Shown: one piece after another, positions 33,340 through 43,851 of the stretch
Numbering within the stretch: the first letter of the stretch is position 1
Layout of the letters: each line of letters opens with the position of its first letter
Assembly: GCA_032207245.1 (NCBI GenBank)
Contig: CM063506.1
Coordinates: 20,118,675-20,182,674 of the forward strand
Source: Pardosa pseudoannulata
Lineage: Eukaryota > Arthropoda > Arachnida > Araneae > Lycosidae
Direction of reading: 5' to 3'
DNA length: 64,000 bases
The notes under the pieces: model-generated
What the model was told of the DNA's origin: nothing
What the model saw: the letters and a program-made list of their open reading frames with translations, nothing else
Database searches by the model: none
Made by a program: the position numbers and the translations under genes

Positions 33340-34880
33340 TGAATAGAAATAAATAGAAAATGATATTGCGCAGTGAATAAATATCGATAAACTACATGAA
33401 AAGCTAGCAAAACGTAAAGTTCAACTTGTCCCTTTTTCTAATATATCTTTTTGTATAAATAATAAAGATGTTTTATTTTCCCATCTAATTTCCAATGTAA
33501 AATTTTATGTAATAATAAATCTCAACTTTTTTGAAAGGCGCAATATAGCTTCTTTGGTATAGTTTTGTTTTGGGCGCTGCGGTTTACAGTTTTTCTACCC
33601 GTGGATTAAATTGTTTCTTTCTACACATGGAAAATATCATAAGAATACAAGAAAAACAGACTGTGCATGATAAATTTTCTTTTGTTAATGACTTTACTCG
33701 TAACTTCCACAATAATTTATAATGCTTTTTATCAAAAATAACCAAAAATTAAAAAAAATAATGCTTTTAAAACATTAATTTTCTCCATTTTTTTCTGGAT
33801 TTTGCCACATTGATTATGGTGTTTATGTAACGATATAAAAAATGTTGTCTAAGGCTCTAAGCTGATTCGTAGTTTCAAGGGATGGGCACACATGCCAACT
33901 ACTCCGGGTTCTTCGGAGTTGCTCCGGAGAAATGGGAGAAATTGATAACTCCGGAAACTCCTCAGATTGCTCCTGAAAGTAACCAAACTTTTGAACAACT
34001 AGTAGATCACAATTCAGCAATCAAATAAGGTTCTTTCCCCGCAGTAAGGCTGCATGTAAAGGAGGTTTCGGTACTGTGAGGAAAACCCCACACTGAATTT
34101 AGGTCAAATTTGGAAAGACAAACTCTAGAATGCTTGTGGATAAAAAAATGTGAATATTTTAAGGAGAGTCGATGTTGCTACAAGAAAAACCTTTGTGAAA
34201 AATAAGTTGTGTAAGCTAAATAAGTTACTTACACATTATTAAATGCATAAATTTCTTTATAATTTACTACGGTGTGTTTATTTTTAATTAAATTTGCTCG
34301 ATTTTAATTTAGAAATAAATAAAATGTGTAGTTATGATTAATTTTTTTGTTATTTTTGTATTATGTATGTAAATTGCAAACGCGTTTAATTTATGAATAG
34401 TTAAATTTTAAAACCATGCTATTGCTCCTAACAGAGGTGCCTGAATGTTGGTATGTCTGGATGTGTGCTAGCAATCATAAAACAGTACAACCTTTCATAG
34501 AGGCACCACTAGTTTATTGTACATGAATACAGAAAAAAAGACTCCTCTGAGAAGTACGAAGCACACCCTTTCATCCCACAACCTTTCGCAGATTTTCGCA
34601 TCTTTCCGAGAGATTCTAAGGCATCTGGCATCCCAATTTCAGAAAAGACGTCGTCGCCTCAGAAGAATTTCCACCAAAGGGGAATTTTAAGAAGCTGGAA
34701 AAAAAATTCGTTCTCAATTACTAAATGATATAATAAATTTTATTAATTTATTTTAAATTTCAAATTAAAATATTCAAGTTGGTGCTATAACAGTAATAGA
34801 ACATCCATTAGTTTGGATTCATTTGGAATGCAACTATAAGGAATTTGGACACATGACCTGTGTTTCGCAGATGTACACCC
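33340..34880. other. AT-rich DNA with a small self-facing segment
   Basis: No gene seen. Around 33895-33965 short GGAGTT and AACTCC segments face each other (ACTCCGGG, GGAGTTGCTCCGGAG, AACTCCGGAAACTCC), suggesting a short decayed foldback or SINE. The remainder shows nothing. Confidence 0.3.
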
Positions 34881-35185
34881 TTCAGAAAATCTGAAAAATC
34901 GCCCCCATTGACCCCTTCCCGGCGTTCCTTAGGGAAATAAGAGTCGGCCGGCTAAGGGGGCGGATAGTTTTTTCTCGGATGTATCGCTTGTTTTTCTTGC
35001 AGGGCATCTTAAAGAAGGATTTCCCTTTTCGGAAGGGATCAAATTCCCAGAAGCTGACCGAAGAATTGGAGAGGGGATCTGCCGGCAGTTGAGTTCGAAA
35101 AGTCGACATACCCGGCGGCCTGGGAGATCTCTCTGTTTGCAGTGTGAGAATTTTAGTTTGGATATGGAACGCTCGACCATCTGAT
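34880..35185. other. Isolated GC-rich patch, unclassified
   Basis: About 300 bp with strong GC contrast (CGGCCGGCTAAGGGGGCGG, CCCGGCGGCCTGGGAG). The open frames on the minus strand are not recognised. It could be part of a retroelement. Confidence 0.3.
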
Positions 35186-35193
35186 CTGGTTAG

Positions 35194-35409
35194 CCCTTAA
35201 TTTGGCTAAGTCTGGCAGCTACACCGGACATGTATAACTACTATATAACATAATTGTCAATGTTTACCACAGTGGACATTAATTATCTCAAAAATGGAAA
35301 ATGATATATTTTTTTTTGTTTATTTTACAGAGATTCTAATGTCTATACAGACATGGGAAAATAACAGAAATTAAACAATATTTGTAAAAACATCTTGTCA
35401 AATTAAGGG
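35194..35409 (+). mobile_element. piggyBac-like MITE, family 8
   Basis: 216 bp with ends CCCTTAATTTGGC and, from the right, CCCTTAATTTGAC. The right flank is TTAA (35410-35413); the left flank TTAG (35190-35193) is one change from TTAA. Confidence 0.6.
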
Positions 35410-35695
35410 TTAAGACAGGCTCCGAGACTCAGAACTATGTTATTTTTTTATTTTAATTTTCGTCAGTTTGTAAATAAATTTGTGCTGTCCATCTAAGCTT
35501 TGGAGGAATTATTTTCGTTATGTATCCTCTGAGACGACCGAGCACACTTGTCCCAGTAAAGTAGGCGGGCAGATCCCATGCTAGCATAGCGCCACAGAAA
35601 GTGGGTGCTTTACAGCTACGGTCTGTTAGATATTGTTCGCTTGTAGAGGGTGACAGATGGCGCTCTACTCATTTTTATAATTTAGTTTTTGTTCT

Positions 35696-35817
35696 TTAGT
35701 CTTTGTACCGTTTCCTGTGCGAGTTAGTAATAAAATGTGTTTGTAAGGAGTGGTGTGTTTTGTGATGGTCCTGATGATGGAAATGGAAGTTCGGCTGGCA
35801 GTACCATGGATTCTGGA
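35696..35817 (-). CDS. Weak candidate last exon of the small secreted peptide gene
   Basis: On the minus strand a pyrimidine-rich acceptor (CTTACCTTCCTTTACAG) precedes a frame that would accept the phase-1 donor at 38361. It runs 39 codons to TAA, with many His (HFHHQDHHKTHH). A loose AATAAA lies further downstream near 35450. Against it: all three frames are open for some distance, and the same bases on the plus strand form a good donor (AAG|GTAAGC), so this may instead belong to a retroelement or a plus-strand first exon. Confidence 0.2.
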
Positions 35818-35867
35818 CTGTAAAGGAAGGTAAGCCCGTTACCCTAATTACGAAATTGTAGGAAAAT

Positions 35868-36007
35868 CACACGGTCTACTTTTTTTGGTACACGAAGGCT
35901 AATGACAACGAGACTGGTTCCGAATTGCGACGATATCCCTGTCAGATGTGAGTTTTGAACCCACAATTCTGACTCTGAAGAGCAGCGCTCTAACTATTCG
36001 ACATCCT
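35868..36007 (-). mobile_element. SINE fragment (reverse)
   Basis: CACGGTCTACTTTTTTTGG, ACGAAGGCTAATGA, TTTTGAACCCACAATTC and CTCTAACTATTCGAC follow the reverse SINE order with many changes. Confidence 0.6.
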
Positions 36008-36240
36008 CCAGAAACAAGATACATTGATAACAGGGTTTTAAACAGAGAAAAAGGTTAGGATTTTAAGAAAATACTTTGTAAAATTTGAAATTTTTATTTA
36101 TTTATTTTACGTGTGTGTAAGATGTGTGTTTTCTAGATCATTAACGAATATCTCATTTCATAAAAATTATTTAGCTTTGTTATATGAATCAAAACATTTA
36201 AAAATATAAAATAGGTGCACCAAGTAAAAAAAAAGATATC

Positions 36241-36617
36241 CACTTACCCGCAAAACAATTTTTGAAATTTGTAAATTAGAAACTATTTTTTTATATCAAA
36301 TAGAAACTAATAATCTTTTACTTTTATTTTTGTAGCGGGTACAATTACTCCCCTCTCCTTTTATGATAGGCGGCTCTAAGAGAGCCATCTAGTTTGTTTT
36401 TATATAGAGCCAGTTATCTCTATCAGTGTGTGCGTTGTATATGTTGTTGTTTTGTACTGTGTTGTGGTTCATAAATAAAAATGGTTCCTAAAAATAGACT
36501 AATTATTTCAGAACGCCTTTTCGAATAAAAGAGTCTCGCCCTTCTACAATTTGTAAATCCCATTTATGATAATATGTGTAGTATATTTTATTTTATAGAA
36601 TGATAAAGGCAATTTGT
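36241..36617 (+). repeat. Duplicated segment, copy 1 (split by an LTR)
   Basis: 36241-36330 plus 36549-36617 match 37427-37577 (CACTTACC.G.AAAACAA, GAAATTTGTAAATTAG, TATATCAAATAGAAACTAAT, GTAGTATATTTTATTTTATAG). The 218 bp between the two parts is absent from the other copy. Confidence 0.85.
36331..36548 (+). mobile_element. Short solo LTR
   Basis: 218 bp beginning TGTAGCGGGTAC and ending CCCTTCTACA, with TGTAG/CTACA inverted ends. It carries a TATA-like TTTATATAGAGCC near 36399 and AATAAA-type signals near 36473. Flanks ATTTT and ATTTG agree at 4 of 5 bases. The paralogous segment at 37427-37577 lacks it, giving an empty site. No internal region or second LTR is present. Confidence 0.62.
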
Positions 36618-36619
36618 TT

Positions 36620-37425
36620 TTATAAACTTTCAATTCCTTAACAGTTTTTAATTATTTTAAATTTCAAAAAAGTTAGATACCTTTAGGGTTTTAGGTTTAC
36701 AGAACAAAAAAGTATGCTTGCATTCAATTTGGTATAAAAATTTAATTTCCAATAAAGATATTTATAACGTCATATTGTGTTTAAGAAAGAGAATATAATT
36801 TTTCCAATAGGTATATATTCTTTGTTATTTAAAAATTTGTACTACATGAAATAACAAGATAAAATAATTTTAAATAGAGAATTTTTAAAAAGAATTTAAA
36901 AATCATTCGAAAGTTATAAGAACCATGAATCAAAATAAAACTATTATAGTGAAGATTTTGAGTCTTGAAAGATATTATATCTCTGTAATTATTTTAAAGT
37001 GCAATCGTGTTTTTGATCAGGTTATAGATATACGAATGTAGAGTGTAGGGTTATTTTCCAAAATCTTGGAATCTTGCATATATCAGTAAAGATATTTAAA
37101 GTAGGTTTTTACTGATCTTGAGGCACTGGGATGTAATATATTAGTGCAGTTGATTCTAGATCTAGTTCCTAGACATTTAGGGAAAATTTGATATATGATG
37201 AAAAAATATTCGAAATTTCTTTCTAATTTTAGTCCTGTCACACATGCAAGCCATCCTTGCAGAGAGGGGCCAAGACCATTGGGGTGCTCGGATAAATTTG
37301 GATAAGGCTTTTCGAGCACGGATAAAAGGCGATTAAACATTCAGGAATGGTCCTGATTTTAGTTCCAATAAAGTTGAAATATTGGATGATTTGTCCATTT
37401 CGAAACTTACGTTCATACGAAATAT
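36620..37425. other. AT-rich DNA, nothing firm
   Basis: Two overlapping minus-strand frames around 37083-37429 are in a somewhat GC-richer patch but match nothing I recognise. Confidence 0.25.
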
Positions 37426-37426
37426 T

Positions 37427-37577
37427 CACTTACCGGTAAAACAACTTATGAAATTTGTAAATTAGATAATATTTTTTTTATATCAAATAGAAACTAATTA
37501 TCTGTTTCTATTTTTTAAATTTCAATTATGATAATACGCGTAGTATATTTTATTTTATAGCATGATCAAGGCAATTT
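37427..37577 (+). repeat. Duplicated segment, copy 2 (empty site)
   Basis: Uninterrupted counterpart of 36241-36617, with TTTTTTAAATTTCAATTATG where the other copy carries the LTR. Confidence 0.85.
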
Positions 37578-38360
37578 TTAAAAATAAATTGCCATTTATA
37601 ATAGAAATTTTTTCATTTAGAATAGAAAAGCTTCCAAAATGTTATGATTTCCGTCAGCGTTTTGAACAGGCTTAATATTTTTATGAGAAAAAAAATGTGA
37701 TCAAATAGGGGCAAAAAGTGGCTAAAATATTCTTAAAATAGTGACTATACAGGAGAACGTAGTAGATGTTGACTAAAGGAGAAATTTTTAGAATTTTAAT
37801 CCCCAAGTTAGTTTATTAATAACACATTTAATAAAAGAAATTAAATAATGATTTTCAACAGTTAAATATTGTGAAATAAAAGATTTTGTCTATCAGGTGT
37901 AGAAATTATTTTGTAAATTTAAAATTATCTTTCTACTTCTACAGATATTAAAGTTGTATAATTTGTTGTAATTCCAAAGTCAACATCAGAACAAGTAGCA
38001 AACATTTTAATGTCAGTATTTTTTGATAAACTGTCCTCAAACTATTTTTTGTAAATCTATTGTTTCTTAAACAAGTATGTACAAACTTTTGTGGATGTAC
38101 TCGACAGCATGTAAATTTTTCTAGTTTCTCAGTCTACTACCTTCTTTGGATAGATAAATCAGCGACCTACCACAAAGTATCTAATATGTGCCCGGTATAA
38201 TAGAAATTTAAAAGACTAAAATATGAGAAAAAGGGGAAATTAACAGAAATATGGGCAAATGTACAAAATTTGGGCATATATAACCTAATTAAGGTAATTA
38301 CGTTTTTAATTGTTTAATTATAAAAATCCTAACCCTAGTTATGAAATAAGTTTTACTCAC

Positions 38361-38390
38361 ATGTAGTTGAGGAAGGAGCAGCAGTACTAG
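38361..38390 (-). CDS. Secreted peptide gene, exon 3
   Basis: 30-nt microexon between TTGTTTACAG and GTGAGTAAAA. With the T carried over from exon 2 it reads Ser, then STAAPSSTT, and ends phase 1. Confidence 0.6.
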
Positions 38391-39872
38391 CTGTAAACAA
38401 AATGAAAAAAAAATATGTTAATAAGTTACAATTATGTAATTCATGCAGTATATAGCAGGAACAGTGTGCTGAAAATACAAATGTTAGATTTCTTATCCTT
38501 TCTTTTTGGTAATACCACAATGCGTTGGTGGATACAGATTGTTAAGAAAGATCACCTACCGGGAGCCTGAATCAAGAATTTTCAGACATTCTAAGTGAAA
38601 TTTTAACGCTGCCACTAATTATAGCATAAAGTACATCTGCTTCGTTACTTTATCGTAAAGTATACTTGCTAATTCTCATCACGTGCATTCTGGAGTGATT
38701 TTTAGATTATTTCCGATCACTTTTAAGCCTTGGTTAAATTAGTTTTACCATTTACTAAGGTGACCATATGTCTAAACAGTACCTTGTAGACAAACCAACA
38801 CGGTGTCCCGGAATCCATTGAAAACAAGACACATGAAAATATTTTTGGGGACATATTCGTGAACATAACACGCTGAACATGCATACCTATACTTAAAAAC
38901 TTTACCGACTTAATATACTTTAAAATAAACTGGAATAACTTCTTATTTTAATATTGGGAAACTAGGAATATTTGATCTCTCAGAATATTTAATTTTCCAT
39001 AAATATAAAACCCCTTCATTCTATTTCCTATTATAACATACTGAAACTTAAATTTATTATAATTAAAATAAGAACTACAGATTTATAATACCTTTTACTA
39101 ATAATGCATGAACAAAAGCTACTTAAGTATAAAGTTCATTACGAATAAAAACTGTTTCCATTTAAAATACATTTTGCAAGTAATATAGACAAAATAACCG
39201 GAATATAATCTCCTAATCTCTAAATTCGAGTGACTCGTTGAAGTTCAAAATGTCTTGCCCAAATGTAAGATACATGAAACTGCAGTTAAGTTAGAATGGC
39301 GAAATGAGGGTTAAAAACGTACAAAACTTTAAATTTCGGGAGTTTTCTCGTTTTGAAGTAGTCAAATTTCACTTTTTAAAAGATTAGACAACGGAAGTGC
39401 TTTTTACTTCTGATGTTTGGATTTGAATTTCGATAAAAAATAACTGTATTTTTAACTAACGGATATATTAATTAAAACCTGCAAACTGCTAATTTCTTTG
39501 CTCTTTAATGTGTACTATCTAGAAATGCTGGGTTAAACGGCATGACGGACGATTTTGTAGAAAGTTTTGGACATTTTATAATTCTCTTCTGCTCATTCTA
39601 GAAGGAATTAGGCCAAAAATATGAACTGAATCATATAGCCTAATTTGTTGTTTGTCTCACAGAATATTAATTAAAATTTTTTTACTAATTTTTGCCATTT
39701 TTTTTTCAAAGGAGATCTTAAGGTCGATTTTGAAACATTTTTACGAAGCATATTTTTATATTGTTCTGCACATTTCGGTAATTTCTTAATTAGGTGCATT
39801 CTTGCATTATTGAAAAGTTCAGAGTTTCTCTTCTAGAAATGTGTGATTATATATAAATACATACATGCATGT

Positions 39873-39929
<57 letters not shown>

Positions 39930-39976
39930 CTTATATATATATATATATATACATATATACATATATACATGCATGT

Positions 39977-40045
<69 letters not shown>

Positions 40046-40102
40046 CATATATACATATATACATGCATGTATATACATATATATATATACATATATATAT
40101 AC

Positions 40103-40133
<31 letters not shown>

Positions 40134-40223
40134 CATATATACATACATACATACATACATATATACATATACATACATACATATATACATACATACATAC
40201 ATACATATATACACATACATACA

Positions 40224-40257
<34 letters not shown>

Positions 40258-40501
40258 CACATACATACATACATATATACATACATACATACATATATAC
40301 ATACATACATATATATATACATACATACATACATACATATATACATACATACATACATACATATATACATACATACATACATATATACATACATACATAT
40401 ATACATACATACATACATATATACATACATACATATATACATACATATATACATACATAAATATATACATACATATATACATACATACATATATACATAC
40501 A

Positions 40502-40535
<34 letters not shown>

Positions 40536-40556
40536 CATACATACATACATACATAT

Positions 40557-40609
<53 letters not shown>

Positions 40610-40652
40610 CATATATATATACATATATATATATATAGATATACATATATAG

Positions 40653-40718
<66 letters not shown>

Positions 40719-43700
40719 CGAGCTTTAAAAAAAAAACTCAATTTGACTTACACATTTATTAACTTTGTGAATTTTCATCAGAATGAGAGAATTTTTTCTC
40801 TAACCTGTATACGCTTTTTTGTTACGATTTTTTTTCATGTGAATTGCGAAATAGAAGATGATTATGAGTTGGTAACTTTTGCGAAACTTTCAAATATTGT
40901 CTGTGTGATTGCAGAACGTATTGCAATGCCTAAGACAAGGGTTGGTGAACCTTTTCGATCACTGTGCTAGTTAAATTAGGGTTTATTATTTCCAGGTGTC
41001 CAGCGTGTCATTTATTATATATTTTTTAAAAATCATTATTAAACCTCTATAATATGCATAAGAATGTTTAATTTAAAAAAATTATTTTTTGTCCTCTTGT
41101 CACAGTGTGAGAACTCTATTCTAATATAAAGATTTTATAAGACATTTATTTAAAAATTCATTTGTTATGGTATAAAAGCCTTTTATTTAGTTGCATATTT
41201 TTAGACTGTTGTGTTTAGAAATTCAAAATGAATCAATAAAGGAGATTATAGGCATTTATCGGTACTCACATTCTCCCAAATCTCGAAACATCAGTTTTGT
41301 TGCATACCATCTTAGTAATTAAAATATAAGAGAACGGGTGAGGCGGAGGCAAGAATAAAGGTAGCCTCTTTGCGAAACAATATAAGAAGCCCAAACCCAA
41401 ACTATGCGATAATTTACAGTTTAGTTAGAGTTCTCTCTTTATAACTCCTCCCACTCATGAATTTTCTCAAGAAAACGCAATGTTTTTTCCTGCGATTTCC
41501 ATGGTGCAAGATGGCACTAGTTGCCCGTCTGTCCTACAATGTGCCATTATGACACTCATGCTACTACTCTTTTCTGAATCCTCCTTTGATGGCTTCTCGT
41601 ATGTGAGATAGGTTTATTTTTGATGTTTTTCTAAGCCCCGTTTACACGTGCGAGTAAAGTTACTTTCACTTTACCGGGTAAAAGAGAGTTTACTTGGAAT
41701 GTAAAAAAAAAACCCATTTACAATGACTTCAACTCCTTATTGCCGGAATTGTTGTCAGAAGTCATGTACAGTAGTGCAATCCTATCATTCCATGCTCTTG
41801 TTTACTGGATACAAAACTTGACATTTACGATTCTTTTTACTATTTTAAATGAATCACATTAAAAATTTTCGAGTAAGGAGGATAATGAATTAATTAATTC
41901 GATTCGCTAACCTGTCATTTTCAGTTGCAATTACGTTTGCGAAAATTTTTCAATTGTATTTTTTTACTGTACTTTTGCAGCAGCGGAGACCACCACTTTA
42001 AAATTTAGAGCCTGAAAAACCATGGGTCATGGGAAAAAAGGTTAAAGTCTGCAATTACCCTGGTAAAAAGGTGAAATTTTGAACACCTTAATTTTTTCCC
42101 CAGCTAGTGATGAGTCTTGAAAGGGGAGTACGATTCATGGATTTACCCTGTATTTGCGCTGCTTTTTTGCACACCTAAACGGGATAGTGAATTTAATTGA
42201 ACAGAAATAATTTAATATGCACCTGTAGCATGTCACCTAGTTGCATAAGTGCCATAAGTTCACCATCATCATTGATTTTTAACATTACGAACCATGACAT
42301 CAATAGGAGATTCATTAGGATAATAATTTGGCGACATAAGATCTTTATCACAACAGATAATCAACTGATAGCAAGGAAATTATATTTTTATTACCAGGGC
42401 TACAACCTTCTGATAGTTGCATGCTGAAAAGCGACTAAAGTAGCATTATTTGTGTGTTGTACATTGAAACAGATGGTTTATGTTTCATTAAACCTAAATT
42501 AACTTAATTGAGAAAATACCTGCCAAATTTTTCAAAATGGGTAATAGTTTTCATACCACTTTAGTTAAAAGTTAGAGCTTCAATAACAGTTGATAGATAT
42601 TATACGAGATATAATAAATATTTATACATAATGTAATAATCAATACTTACAGGAAGCATCAGCTGCTTTCGAATCATCATCGTCGCCCATAACAAGAGCT
42701 GAAAGTAAATAAAATTCAATCCACATATATTCTTGTTAATAAGTTAAATAAAGTTCTTTTTACTACACGTACTACGCCCAGCTTTTGGTCTGTGTGTACA
42801 TAATTAGGGACGCATGGTCTTTTGAAAACACTTTCGTGAACTATTTTAATTTCAAATAAATTATGACGTATAAAAGGACTATAATTGTAATATTTGGCAA
42901 TTTATTCCTGGTCTTTTCTTAGAAAAAGAATAAGAGTTTCTTGCAATACGATCACTTTCAATTTCCATGATATTTTTTTTCTAAAACAAAAAGCTAAAAA
43001 TCAACCCAATCCAGTATTAAGCTTCAAAGGCTTCAAAGGTGGTGTTGCAACTGGACCATATGGACCGAGCACATCAATACAGAGGTTTCTATCACTAAGA
43101 ACAAAAATGACAAAGAGCGAAAAATAAACACATACAAGAGCAGAGATGGAAGGGTGGATTCGTGAGTTAATATTCGTGCACATAAACTAGAGAATAGAGA
43201 GTTTAGGGATAGAAAACATAAAATATTTTTGTGTCCAGGGACATCCGTACAAAATACAGTATTAAGCAAAATGAAAGTGTTTCTAGTATAATATTATAAT
43301 ATTTTGGTGGCAATTAAGGAAAACTTAACGTGCAAACTAAATTTCCATGCAAGCAGTTGGTTTGGCCCGATGTTCATTGTAGTACATTTTCACAAATAGG
43401 AATTTCCGTTTAACTGGGGGATGTCGCCGACGATATCGAATACATTTATTTTGATGAATAATTGCTACTTTTTTTAGAATCGAAATTGACCCCACCTTCT
43501 GAATGTATATATGTGTGTGCACGTCAGTCTGTGAATAAACTCTACAAAAAGCTCTTCCAAAGATTATTCATTTAGAGAATAGAACAACAATGACAGCCTG
43601 CTAGTATCAAAAAATGTTTTTCCAAAATTTGGTAACTCAGAACAAACCGTGTAAATTTGTAGAAAACACGGAAAAGATTAAAAAAATAAAGAGCTGTAGA

Positions 43701-43814
43701 TTTCTCCAAAACTACAAACAGAAAAAGCTTCCAAGGAAGTAGCTTTTAGATAAAGCAGCACAGTTTGACTGCTTCAAAAATATTCTTGCAGGGAAAGCTT
43801 AGAAATGGATAGAA

Positions 43815-43851
<37 letters not shown>

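Noticed and set aside
38105..38230. Possible extra exon with donor GTAGGTCGC on the minus strand
   Set aside because: In the required phase the frame stops at its second codon.
39819..40762. Open frames of 200-300 codons on both strands
   Set aside because: They consist only of the few codons that TA/CA/TACA repeats can form; all frames are open because the tract has no stop-forming context.
41225..41310. Exon-like stretch before the donor-like GTGAGTACC on the minus strand
   Set aside because: 41 nt, not in phase with the neighbouring exons of the secreted peptide gene, and it meets a TGA at once in the required frame.
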